A DNA stretch of 64,000 bases from Hyphomicrobiales bacterium (lineage in GTDB: Bacteria > Pseudomonadota > Alphaproteobacteria > Rhizobiales > Beijerinckiaceae): the NCBI GenBank assembly GCA_028290285.1, contig JAQGKD010000046.1, positions 39,246-103,245 on the forward strand, given 5' to 3'. Position 1 is the first letter of the stretch, and every line of letters begins with the position of its first letter. This document shows, in pieces, positions 26,536 to 34,830 of this stretch. The translations under genes and the position numbers were made by a program. Below the pieces are notes generated by a model. The model saw nothing but the letters and a program-made list of their open reading frames with translations. It did not search any database and had not been told where the DNA came from.

Positions 26536-26560
26536 GGAACCGTTGGGCTCAGCCTGCGTT
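26536..26560 (+). promoter_or_regulatory. EcfG-type promoter for the first KGG-repeat gene
   Basis: GGAAC, 16 bp, CGTT, perfect consensus, 40 bp before the ATG at 26601. Confidence 0.9.
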
Positions 26561-26600
26561 ATTCCCTAGTCATCTTGAACGCAACAGCACGAGTTGTCTT

Positions 26601-26882
26601 ATGGAAGAGAAAAAGAAATCGTTGCGCGGCTTCGCCGCCATGAGCCCCGAGCGCCAGCGCGAGATCGCGCGTAAAGGAGGGGAAAGCGTGCCCAACGAAA
26701 AGCGCAGCTTCTCGCAAAACCCGGGCCTTGCAGCAGAAGCCGGCCGCAAGGGTGGACAGAACGTCAATCCAGCCAAGCGCAGCTTCTCGCAGAACCACGA
26801 ACTGGCCTCGCAGGCCGGCCGCAAAGGGGGGCACGCTTCCCACGGCGGCGCCAAGGCCAAGACTGAAGCTGAAAGCGAATAG
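26601..26882 (+). CDS. KGG-repeat stress-induced protein (three repeats)
   Basis: 93-residue hydrophilic protein built from about three copies of a short repeat ending in RKGG (EIARKGGESVPNEKRSFSQN, AEAGRKGGQNVNPAKRSF, QAGRKGGHASHGG). This is the con-10/GsiB-like KGG family of desiccation and general-stress proteins, probably disordered. The SD is weak. The EcfG promoter is perfect. It faces a shorter paralogue on the other strand. Confidence 0.9.
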   Translation: MEEKKKSLRGFAAMSPERQREIARKGGESVPNEKRSFSQNPGLAAEAGRKGGQNVNPAKRSFSQNHELASQAGRKGGHASHGGAKAKTEAESE

Positions 26883-26958
26883 CCCTCGGTTCCCACTTCC
26901 CAAGGCGCGGTACCCCATTGGGATGCCGCGCGCCGCTTTCCAAACAGTTTCGGTCGCG

Positions 26959-26990
26959 AAAAAGCGCCGCCTCTCTTGGCGGCGCTTTCG
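26959..26990. terminator. Shared hairpin terminator between the KGG genes
   Basis: 11-bp stem AAAGCGCCGCC/GGCGGCGCTTT with a 6-nt loop. It has five T on the minus strand and a shorter run on the plus strand, so it works best for the leftward gene. Confidence 0.8.
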
Positions 26991-27010
26991 TGTTTTCACC
27001 CCGAATTGAG

Positions 27011-27223
27011 TCAGGCGACCGGCGGGTTCGCCGCAGTGCGACGATTACCGTGGGACGAATGACCGCCCTTTCGGCCCGCCTCTGATGCCAATTGATGGTT
27101 TTGCGAGAAGCTGCGCTTCTCGTTGGGGACGCTCCGACCGCCTTTTCGCGCGATCTCGCGCTGCTTGTCGCGATCCATAGATGCGAATCCACGATTCGAT
27201 GTCGACTTGCGCTCAACCTGCAT
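27011..27223 (-). CDS. KGG-repeat stress-induced protein (two repeats)
   Basis: 70-residue paralogue of the protein at 26601. It shares EIARKGGRSVPNEKRSFSQN and AGRKGGHSSHG but has two repeats instead of three. The SD is GAGGATCG-type just upstream of the ATG at 27223. It is convergent with the longer copy and has its own perfect EcfG promoter, so this looks like a local duplication with both copies kept under stress control. Confidence 0.9.
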   Translation of the reverse strand: MQVERKSTSNRGFASMDRDKQREIARKGGRSVPNEKRSFSQNHQLASEAGRKGGHSSHGNRRTAANPPVA

Positions 27224-27253
27224 TCGATCCTCCTCGATCCGACCTGAGCGGGT

Positions 27254-27278
27254 AACGGGAAAGATCGTTAACGGTTCC
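27254..27278 (-). promoter_or_regulatory. EcfG-type promoter for the second KGG-repeat gene
   Basis: Minus strand: GGAAC, 16 bp, CGTT, perfect consensus, about 31 bp before the ATG. Confidence 0.9.
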
Positions 27279-27364
27279 CCATTTTGGGGACGCGCTCTCT
27301 AGACACAAAGCTTTGAAAAGAAAAGACTTGCAGCACCCTTGCCAAGATCCGGAGCCGCCCGGGA

Positions 27365-28816
27365 TCAGTGTCCGGCAAGCGGCCGCAACGGGCCACCGAA
27401 GGCTGCGCCGATGAGGAGCAGGCAGGGGCCGGAGGGTTTTGCGGCCGCCACAAGTTCCGGCAGCGATCCGATCGTCCCGGCAATGCGGCGTTCCTCGGCC
27501 CAGGTCGCGCGCTCCACCATGATGGCCGGGGTCTGGGAGTCCATACCCTCAGCCAGCAATCGGGCGGCGAGCGCCGGCAGGGTACGGACACCCATGTAGA
27601 CGACGGTGGTTGCGCGCGAGTCGGTCAGCGCGGGCCATGCGAGGTCCGCAGGTAATTGCCCGTCGCGCGCGTGAGCCGTGATGAACTGAACCCTGCGCGC
27701 CACTTCGCGCTCGGTGAGCGACAGACCGAGGGAGGCGGCTGCGCCGGCCGCAGCCGTGACGCCCGGCACGATCTCGAGGGGAATGCCGGCAGCGACGAGA
27801 CCGGCGATTTCCTCGCCAGCCCGACCGAAGATCATCGGGTCTCCACCTTTCAGCCTGATGACCCGCTTTCCCTCCTTTGCCAGCGAGACGAGGAGCGCGG
27901 TGATGTCTTGCTGCGTGCAGGAGGGCTTGTAGCCCCGCTTGCCGACGGCGATCTTCGTTGCCTCGCGGCGTGCGGCCTCCAATGTATGGGGCGAAACGAG
28001 ATCATCGTAGAGCACGACGTCCGCCGATTGCAGCGCCCGCACCGCCTTCAGCGTGAGAAGCTCGGGATCGCCGGGTCCGGCGCCGACGAGAACGACGGAG
28101 CCACGCTGGGGAAACGCGGCTTCCTCAGCCGCGCTGGCGGCCAGAAGTGCGCCGAGATCGGCGGAGCTCGGCGCACGGTCCGGTTCCGCGAGAGCCATGC
28201 GCGCGAAACGCTCCCAGAAGCGGCGGCGGCCGCGGAAATCGAGTCCGCGTTGCAGGACAGCAGGGCGCCACGACCTGGCCGCCTGCGCCCAGGCGCGGAA
28301 CCCCTGCGGCAACAGGGCCTCGATGCGCGCTCGGATCTCCTGCCCGAAGACAGGGGCGCCACCGTCCGTCGAAATGCCAATGACCAGAGGGGAGCGCTCA
28401 ACGATGCTGCCGAACTGGAAGTCGCAGAATTTCGGGCGGTCGACGACATTTACTGGCACCCCGGCAGCACGGGCCGCCGCGCAGAAAGCTGTGGCCTCGA
28501 CATCGTCCCCGACATCGCCGATGGCCATGGCGGTGCCCGAGAAGTCCTCCGGCCGCCATTCGCGCTCTTCAAGCTGGAGCGATGGCAGATCGGCAACAAG
28601 TTCGCGCATCTTCGCGCCGGGCTCTGCTGAAAAGATCCGGACTCGCGCGCCCGTTGCCGCCAGCAGCTCTGCCTTCCAGGCAGCCCCATCGGATCCACCG
28701 GCCAGCAGCACAGGCTTGCCGGAAAGCTTGAAGAAAACCGGGAGGGTCGCCAGCGGTGCAAGGCGCGGCGGCGGGGCGCTATCGGGTCTGCGCGGAGCAG
28801 TATCTTCGGCGGTCAT
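27365..28816 (-). CDS. cysG: Siroheme synthase CysG (trifunctional)
   Basis: Makes siroheme from uroporphyrinogen III: C-terminal methyltransferase, N-terminal NAD-dependent precorrin-2 dehydrogenase/ferrochelatase. 483 residues. The N-terminal half has LPVFFKLSGKPVLLAGGSDGA and the NVVDRPKFCDFQFGSIVERSPL segment. The SUMT half starts at about residue 240 (VVLVGAGPGDPELLTLKA, then RLKGGDPMIFGRAGEE). The ATG at 28816 is chosen; the frame stays open to 29953, but that is antisense to the AI-2E permease gene. Siroheme serves sulfite and nitrite reductases, none of which is nearby. Confidence 0.94.
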   Translation of the reverse strand: MTAEDTAPRRPDSAPPPRLAPLATLPVFFKLSGKPVLLAGGSDGAAWKAELLAATGARVRIFSAEPGAKMRELVADLPSLQLEEREWRPEDFSGTAMAIGDVGDDVEATAFCAAARAAGVPVNVVDRPKFCDFQFGSIVERSPLVIGISTDGGAPVFGQEIRARIEALLPQGFRAWAQAARSWRPAVLQRGLDFRGRRRFWERFARMALAEPDRAPSSADLGALLAASAAEEAAFPQRGSVVLVGAGPGDPELLTLKAVRALQSADVVLYDDLVSPHTLEAARREATKIAVGKRGYKPSCTQQDITALLVSLAKEGKRVIRLKGGDPMIFGRAGEEIAGLVAAGIPLEIVPGVTAAAGAAASLGLSLTEREVARRVQFITAHARDGQLPADLAWPALTDSRATTVVYMGVRTLPALAARLLAEGMDSQTPAIMVERATWAEERRIAGTIGSLPELVAAAKPSGPCLLLIGAAFGGPLRPLAGH

Positions 28817-28869
28817 GAGCCGAGTGCTATCGCCCCGCGCGACGACTGGCAATGGTGCACGATACGGGC

Positions 28870-28894
28870 GGAACCCGCCGCGACCTGCGCCGTT
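28870..28894 (+). promoter_or_regulatory. EcfG-type promoter for the AI-2E family gene
   Basis: GGAAC, 16 bp, CGTT, perfect consensus, 39 bp before the ATG at 28934. Confidence 0.87.
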
Positions 28895-28933
28895 ACCGCC
28901 AAGCGGTTGTTCACCGCCGGCCGGGGCACATAA

Positions 28934-30940
28934 ATGACTGATTTGATAACTTCGGCACCCGCACGCTCGAAATTGCGCCCGAGAGGCCGAGGCAATGACG
29001 ACACTCTGACGACAATCGCCATTTTGGCGTTTGTCATCGCAGCTCTCTATCTGGGCCGTCAGATTTTCGTGCCTATCGCCATGGCGGTTCTCCTGAGCTT
29101 CGTGCTCGCCCCGCCGGTGCTGTTGTTGCGCAAGTGGCGGATCAAGCGGGTCGCGGCAGTGCTGCTCGTCGTCGTGGTCGCCTTCACCTGCATCTTCGGC
29201 CTCGGCGCCATTCTCGCGCGCCAGGTGTCCGATCTCGCGACCGACCTCCCGCGCTATCAGGTGACGATCAGCCAGAAGATCGAATCGGCCCGCAATGCGG
29301 CGACTGGTTCGTCGTTCATCGAGCGCGCGTCGGACGCGCTGCGGGGCTTCGGAGAGCAGATATCCCGCAAGCGCACGCCGGAGACGCCGCCGCCGCAGGC
29401 CACGCAGTCCAATCCCCAGCCGGCGCCTGCACAGCCCGAAGTCCAGCCCATTCCCGTCGAGGTGCATCAGCCCTCGCCCAGCCCGCTCGAGATGATCCAG
29501 ACGATCGCAGCGAGCGTCCTGGAACCGCTCGCCACGACCGGCATCGTCGCGATCTTCGTGATCTTCATCCTGATGCAGCGGGAGGATCTCCGCGACCGGC
29601 TGATCCGTCTCGTCGGTGCCGACGACCTGCATCGCACGACCGCCGCCATAGACGATGCCGCGCGGCGGCTCAGCCGCTATTTCCTCGTGCAGACCGCGTT
29701 GAACGCAGGCTTCGGCCTCATCATCGGCGCGGGACTGTCGCTGATCGGCGTTCCCAGCCCTATTCTGTGGGGCATTCTCGCCATGATCATGCGTTTTGTG
29801 CCCTATGTCGGGGCCTTCGTCGCCGCGATCTGCCCGATTGTGCTGGCGGCCGCCGTCGATCCGGGCTGGAGCATGGTGCTCATGACGCTCGGGTTGTTTC
29901 TGGTACTGGAGCCCATCGTCGGCCAGGTGGTCGAGCCGCTGCTGTATGGGCATTCGACCGGACTGTCGCCGATTGCCGTGGTCGTCGCGGCGACCTTCTG
30001 GACTTGGCTTTGGGGCCCCATCGGGCTCCTGCTCTCAACCCCCCTGACCGTGTGCCTCGTCGTGCTCGGGCGGCATGTCGAACGCCTGCAATTCCTCGAC
30101 GTCATCCTGAGCGATGCACCGCCGTTGACGCCGACCGAGAGTTTCTACCAGCGCATGCTCGCGGGACACCCTTCCGAGGCTGCCGATCAGGCGGAGGAAT
30201 ATCTGCGCACCAAGCCGCTCGCCAGCTATTACGAAGAGATCGCAATGCCTGGCCTCATGATGGCGCAGTCGGACGTGCGGCGCGGATTGCTTGAGGAGCC
30301 CCAGCAGCTCCAGATTCGCGACACTGTCGGCGAAGTCATCGACGATCTCGCCGACAATCCGCTCTACATCTCCTCTGAAGAGGCCAAGAAGGGCGAGGGC
30401 GCGGAACATGAGCCCATGACCGACGCGCCGCAGACTGCGTTCGCGCCGATGCCGCAACTCGACCGGTCGGATCTATCGGAGGATTTTCTCGGCGAGACGC
30501 CCGTGCTCTGCATTTCCGGCCGGAGCCCACTGGACGAGGCTGCCAGCGCCATCCTCGCCCAATTGCTCGGCAAGCACGGGATCGCGGCGCGAGTCGAAGG
30601 CCCCGACGTCCTGTCGCCAGGCAAAATTACGCGGCTTGGGACGGAGGGCGTCGCCCTCGTGTGCCTGTCCTATCTCGATGCGGATCTATCGACCGCGCAT
30701 GTCCGCTACGCCGTGCGCCGCATCCGGCGGCGGATGCCGAAAGCGAAGCTGATGGCCTGTTTCTGGATGAGCAACGGCGACGATGCGCGGGCGCGTGATC
30801 TCTGCACCATTTCCGGCGCCGATACCTGCGCAACCACTCTGTCACGCGCCATCGAACTCAGCGTGGAAGCCGCCCAGAGAACGGACACCAAGCTGAGCGA
30901 GGGCGCTGAGGAGCCGCCACGTCAGGGGGCCGTCGCGTGA
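28934..30940 (+). CDS. AI-2E family permease with long soluble C-terminal extension
   Basis: Membrane protein of the AI-2E (PerM-like) family, 668 residues against about 350-400 in ordinary members. The membrane part (about 25-380) has two to three N-terminal helices, a Pro-rich insert (about 145-185) and the family core with ILWGILAMIMRFVPYVGAFVAAICPI and LEPIVGQVVEPLLYGHSTGLSP. From about residue 395 a soluble tail follows with TPTESFYQRMLAG, an acidic stretch, and a folded-looking 100-residue end (VLCISGRSPLDEAAS, VALVCLSYLDADL). Transport substrate unknown. A perfect EcfG promoter makes it a stress gene. Confidence 0.9.
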   Translation: MTDLITSAPARSKLRPRGRGNDDTLTTIAILAFVIAALYLGRQIFVPIAMAVLLSFVLAPPVLLLRKWRIKRVAAVLLVVVVAFTCIFGLGAILARQVSDLATDLPRYQVTISQKIESARNAATGSSFIERASDALRGFGEQISRKRTPETPPPQATQSNPQPAPAQPEVQPIPVEVHQPSPSPLEMIQTIAASVLEPLATTGIVAIFVIFILMQREDLRDRLIRLVGADDLHRTTAAIDDAARRLSRYFLVQTALNAGFGLIIGAGLSLIGVPSPILWGILAMIMRFVPYVGAFVAAICPIVLAAAVDPGWSMVLMTLGLFLVLEPIVGQVVEPLLYGHSTGLSPIAVVVAATFWTWLWGPIGLLLSTPLTVCLVVLGRHVERLQFLDVILSDAPPLTPTESFYQRMLAGHPSEAADQAEEYLRTKPLASYYEEIAMPGLMMAQSDVRRGLLEEPQQLQIRDTVGEVIDDLADNPLYISSEEAKKGEGAEHEPMTDAPQTAFAPMPQLDRSDLSEDFLGETPVLCISGRSPLDEAASAILAQLLGKHGIAARVEGPDVLSPGKITRLGTEGVALVCLSYLDADLSTAHVRYAVRRIRRRMPKAKLMACFWMSNGDDARARDLCTISGADTCATTLSRAIELSVEAAQRTDTKLSEGAEEPPRQGAVA

Positions 30941-30950
30941 TGGCTCCGGG

Positions 30951-31322
30951 TCAGTCGTCGTAGCGGATGTATGCGTAAGCCGGATCGGCGGGAGTGCCTT
31001 CCAGCGCTCCGCCCTCACGTCCCGGACGCCAGCACACGACGTCCTCGATCCTGGCGGCGAGCGCCAGATCCTTCTCGGTCACGCCGCCGGCATCATGCGT
31101 GTTGAGGTGAACGGTGACAGCTGGATAGGTGGCGTGCAGCTCGGGATGATGCCAGGCTGCTTCGGCCAGATGGCCGATTGTATTGACGACCATGAGCGTG
31201 CCCTTCCAGCCGTGCGTGCGATACGTGCGGCTGATGGCGCCATTGTCGTAAGCCCAGTGCGGCAAATCTGCAGCGAGCCGCGCGCGGATGAGATCGTCGG
31301 GCAAAACATCGGCCTTGCTCAT
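30951..31322 (-). CDS. 4a-hydroxytetrahydrobiopterin dehydratase (pterin-4a-carbinolamine dehydratase)
   Basis: Recycles 4a-hydroxy-tetrahydropterin, normally after aromatic amino acid hydroxylation; may also act on other reduced pterins. 123 residues. The family core WKGTLMVVNTIGHLAEAAWHHPEL and HLNTHDAGGVTEKDLALAARIE is intact with the catalytic His pair. The ATG at 31322 has GGAGGG upstream. An upstream extension to 31415 is antisense/other-frame to the cytochrome c gene and rejected. No phenylalanine hydroxylase is in the window. Confidence 0.93.
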   Translation of the reverse strand: MSKADVLPDDLIRARLAADLPHWAYDNGAISRTYRTHGWKGTLMVVNTIGHLAEAAWHHPELHATYPAVTVHLNTHDAGGVTEKDLALAARIEDVVCWRPGREGGALEGTPADPAYAYIRYDD

Positions 31323-31347
31323 GAGTCCCTCCGCGCGCTTCGCGTTT

Positions 31348-31746
31348 TCAGATCTTCTTGCCGTCTTTGTCGTATTGCTTGAGATAGGCGACGAGATTGT
31401 CGATGTCCTTCTCATTGGTGATGCCGGCGAAGATCATCTTGGTGCCGGGCACCTTTGCGCGCGGGTTCTTGATGTACTCGCGGAAGGTTGCCTCGTCCCA
31501 GGTCAGGCCCGAGCCCTTGTTGGCTTCGGAATAATTATAGCCTTCGACACTGCCCGCCGCGCGTCCAATCAACCCGTTCAGCTTCGGGCCGACGCCGTTC
31601 TTGGCGGTCTCACCGACCTGGTGACACGCGCGGCACTTCGCGAAAACCTTTTCTCCCGCTTCAGCGTCCTGCGCCAGGGCCTGTCCAGAGGCCAATCCGG
31701 CCAAAGCGAGAGCGGCAGCCGCCGCCCATGAATGTTTGAACGTCAT
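31348..31746 (-). CDS. Class I cytochrome c (c2-like)
   Basis: Periplasmic soluble electron carrier. 132 residues: signal peptide 1-25 (ASGQALAQ), haem-binding CRACH at about 38-42, proline-rich GVGPKLNGLIGR and the axial Met in VPGTKMIFAG. The C-terminal helix NEKDIDNLVAYLKQY is typical. It lies 25 nt upstream of the pterin dehydratase on the same strand, possibly one transcript. Confidence 0.95.
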   Translation of the reverse strand: MTFKHSWAAAAALALAGLASGQALAQDAEAGEKVFAKCRACHQVGETAKNGVGPKLNGLIGRAAGSVEGYNYSEANKGSGLTWDEATFREYIKNPRAKVPGTKMIFAGITNEKDIDNLVAYLKQYDKDGKKI

Positions 31747-31962
31747 TTCTTCTCCTCAAGCGAAACACCGCACACCGCATCCGCTCATCCGCGGACAGTG
31801 TGCTGCTGGTCAGAAAGCCGGCGGACATTGCATCATATGAAGTCACGAAGCCAGAGAACAACCCCCGGCAAAGGCTGCGACACATGCACAAGTCTGGCGT
31901 CGTGCAACCAAGCAGAGGCGGTGACGTTAACTTTTGAAACAAGAAGTGATCCCGAGGGGCGC

Positions 31963-33225
31963 ATGAGCGAGAGGGCGAGCAGTCGGACGCGGAACGGTCA
32001 TGTGCCTCCGGCGCTGGTCGCAGGGTCGCCGTCCGCGTCGACCACCCCCGGCTGCTTTCCGGCAACGACTTTGGGCGTCCGCGAAACCTTCCAGCTCTCG
32101 CCCCTGGCCGGACAGCGGCTGCTCATGACGATCTCCTGCGCCGACGAGGGGATCTTCGAGAGCCGATTGTCCTTCGATGACAGTCTGGAAGCGGCGGGGA
32201 CCCTGTTCACGCATGGCATCGAGACCGTTTTAGTCCCGGTCGGCTGCGGACCCGACGAGGCGCAGGCGCTGGCTGCACGGCGCATCCCCGGCCTTAGCTT
32301 CGCGACAGAGTCGTTGCCTGCCCTCGACGTTCTCGCGGATACCGACGCGGATCGTCTGCTGGACGAGATCGCGGCCTCTATCGGGGCCGATCTCGTTCTC
32401 CTGCACGATCCCGCGCTCGCCACGCATGGACGTCGGCTCCCTCAGATCGTCTCCTGCACATCGTCGCCGATCCTCGAATGGCGTTCCCTCCATGGCGATC
32501 AGGAGCCGCCCCCCGATATCGCATGTCGCACTGCGCGGGAATGCCGCGGCCTGCACGCCGCCGACCTGATCATCGTGCCGAGCCTGTCGTTCGCCGAAGG
32601 CCTGAAGCGCGAGCATGGATTGGCGCAACTGCCGACTGTCGTTCATCCAAACGCCAAGGCCACGTCGGCGAGCCCAAAGGCGAGGGATCTGACGCACGAC
32701 GCGTTTATCCTGACCGCAGATCCCATCTGCAGCGAGGGGGATGAGATTGCCATGCTAGACAGAGCGGCTGGCCGCATGGGCGGTGTGGTGATTTCGATCG
32801 GCTCAGCGCTGGACATCTGCGGCCGCGCGGTCTGTTTCGAGACGATTCACACAGTAGGCCCCCTGAGCACCGCCGAGACGCAGGGGTTGCTCGCCCGCGC
32901 ACCCGTGTTCGTGTCGGCCACTCGCTTCACCTCGTTCGGACGCATTGTGTTGCAGGCCGCCGCGCAAGGCTGCGCGTTGATCCTCTCCGATATCCCGGCT
33001 CATCGTGAGTTCTGGAATGGCGCCGCCTGCTTCGTCCCCTGTGGCGACGAGGGAGCCTTCGCCGCCGCAATGCGGCGCACCCTGGAGGATGACAGCCATC
33101 GGCGGGTTCTCTCCGAAACCGCATCACGCCGCGCCGGAACTCTGTCCCTCAATCGCATGGGTAACGGCATCCATGCTGCCTTCGTCTCACTTTCCGAGCG
33201 TGGGCCATTGACCGCGGCGGGGTGA
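31963..33225 (+). CDS. Glycosyltransferase family 4-like protein
   Basis: 420-residue protein with a GT-B-like plan. The C-terminal region TSFGRIVLQAAAQGCALILSDIPAHREFW resembles the nucleotide-sugar-binding E-x7-E segment of GT4 enzymes, but the first acidic residue is not obvious, so the site may be altered. The N-terminal 50 residues are Ser/Thr-rich. I place the start at the ATG at 31963 (GAGGGG 5 nt upstream); the frame is open back to 31732 without an SD. No neighbouring polysaccharide genes. Substrate unknown. Confidence 0.75.
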   Translation: MSERASSRTRNGHVPPALVAGSPSASTTPGCFPATTLGVRETFQLSPLAGQRLLMTISCADEGIFESRLSFDDSLEAAGTLFTHGIETVLVPVGCGPDEAQALAARRIPGLSFATESLPALDVLADTDADRLLDEIAASIGADLVLLHDPALATHGRRLPQIVSCTSSPILEWRSLHGDQEPPPDIACRTARECRGLHAADLIIVPSLSFAEGLKREHGLAQLPTVVHPNAKATSASPKARDLTHDAFILTADPICSEGDEIAMLDRAAGRMGGVVISIGSALDICGRAVCFETIHTVGPLSTAETQGLLARAPVFVSATRFTSFGRIVLQAAAQGCALILSDIPAHREFWNGAACFVPCGDEGAFAAAMRRTLEDDSHRRVLSETASRRAGTLSLNRMGNGIHAAFVSLSERGPLTAAG

Positions 33226-33348
33226 CACGCGACAGTCCGCACCGATCCGCAGCAACTCGCCCGGCGGCCAGCCCGATATGACCCGATGATTGCCGCGGCC
33301 CGCGGATTGCATTGACGTAATCGGGTCCTTTAATCCTCGAGATTTCAT

Positions 33349-34830
33349 ATGCCTTCTCCGGCTCCGGCCGTTACAGCCATGCTCAGCCGCAGCGAGATCG
33401 TTTCGATCATGGGCGGTTTGATGCTGGCGCAATTCATCGGCGCCCTCGATCAGACGATCGTCGCGCCCGCCATGCCCACCATCGGCCGCGAACTGGGCGA
33501 CGCGCAAACCCTGCCGTGGGTCGTGACGTCCTATCTTCTCGTTTCAACCGCCGTGACCCCGCTCTACGGGAAACTCAGCGACATTCACGGGCGGCGCGTC
33601 ATGCTGATGATCGCCATCGGCACCTTCGTTCTGGGCTCGATCGCCTGCGCGCTGGCGCCGACCATGCTGCTGCTGGTTCTCGCGCGCGGCCTCCAGGGGC
33701 TCGGCGGCGGCGGGCTCATCGCGCTGACGCAAACAATCGTCGGCGACATCATCCCACCCAAGCAACGCGGCAACTACCAGGCCTATATTCAGACGACGTG
33801 GCTCGCGGCAGGACTCGGGGGCCCGATCGTCGGCGGGCTGTTCGCCGAATATCTGCACTGGTCGATGATCTTCTGGATCAATCTGCCGCTGGGGCTCGTC
33901 GCTTTCCTCATGACGAGTTCCAAGCTGAAGCGGCTGCCGCGTCACGAACGGCCCCACGAGCTCGATCTGCTCGGCGCGGCCCTGATGATGAGCATGTCTG
34001 TCCTGCTGATGCTCGCACTGAACTGGGGCGGCGTACGCTACGCCTGGGGATCGTCCACGATCCTCTCCCTGTTCGCTGCGTCCGCCGTGCTCTTCGCCGC
34101 TCTCGTGCTGCGGCTGCGGCGCGCGCGCGAACCGCTCATTCCGATTTCCGTCCTTCGCAACAAGATCGTCCTGAACGGCACGCTCGCCGTCTGTTTCGCC
34201 ATGAGCGCGCTGATGGGCCTCATCATCTATCTGCCGATCTACTTCGAGACCGTGCTGCATCTGGGGGCTGACAAATCGGGCTTCGCGCTTCTTCCGCTTG
34301 TCGTGGGAACGACCACCGGGGCAGGCATTGCCGGGCGCTTGATGAGCCGCATGGAACATTACAAGCGCGTTCCCATGGTCGGCCTGTCGATTGCGATCGT
34401 CGCGACCTCGATCATCGCGATCGGCGGGCACTCGCTCCCGTTCGCGCTTTTCGAGCTGCTGCTCGCGGCCTTGGCCATCGGGCTCGGCTCCCTGCTGCCC
34501 GTCGCGACGGTTTCTTTGCAGAATTCCGTTCCCAAGCATGAACTGGGAACCACGATGGCCCTGTTGAACTTCCTTCGCCAGCTCGGCAGTGCCTTCGCCG
34601 TGGCTGCCTTCGGCACCATCCTTATCGGGATGACGACCGGCTCGGGAGCGGGCGGCGCGCATGAACTGCTCCTCAAGCAGGCGACCGAAAATATCGACGG
34701 CCTGGCGACAGGCTTTCGTATACTCTTCCTGATATCGGCGGCAGCGCTGATGGTCTCCATGGCCTTTCTGCTGCGCATGGAGGAAAAGCCCTTGCGCGAT
34801 GCCCGCCCGGCAGCAGCAGTTGCGGAATGA
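33349..34830 (+). CDS. MFS drug exporter, DHA2 (14-helix) family
   Basis: Proton-driven exporter of the EmrB/QacA type, 493 residues with about 14 helices. Motif near helix 1: GALDQTIVAPAMPTIGREL; motif A: GKLSDIHGRRVML; motif C-like GLGGPIVGGLFAEY. The ATG at 33349 is taken; a second candidate (MLSRSE) lies 30 nt inside. It overlaps the FAD oxidoreductase by 4 nt, so the two are coupled. Substrate not predictable. Confidence 0.92.
   Translation: MPSPAPAVTAMLSRSEIVSIMGGLMLAQFIGALDQTIVAPAMPTIGRELGDAQTLPWVVTSYLLVSTAVTPLYGKLSDIHGRRVMLMIAIGTFVLGSIACALAPTMLLLVLARGLQGLGGGGLIALTQTIVGDIIPPKQRGNYQAYIQTTWLAAGLGGPIVGGLFAEYLHWSMIFWINLPLGLVAFLMTSSKLKRLPRHERPHELDLLGAALMMSMSVLLMLALNWGGVRYAWGSSTILSLFAASAVLFAALVLRLRRAREPLIPISVLRNKIVLNGTLAVCFAMSALMGLIIYLPIYFETVLHLGADKSGFALLPLVVGTTTGAGIAGRLMSRMEHYKRVPMVGLSIAIVATSIIAIGGHSLPFALFELLLAALAIGLGSLLPVATVSLQNSVPKHELGTTMALLNFLRQLGSAFAVAAFGTILIGMTTGSGAGGAHELLLKQATENIDGLATGFRILFLISAAALMVSMAFLLRMEEKPLRDARPAAAVAE

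Noticed and set aside
28817..29953. N-terminal extension of cysG to an upstream ATG
   Set aside because: It runs antisense through the AI-2E permease; CysG homology begins right after the ATG at 28816.
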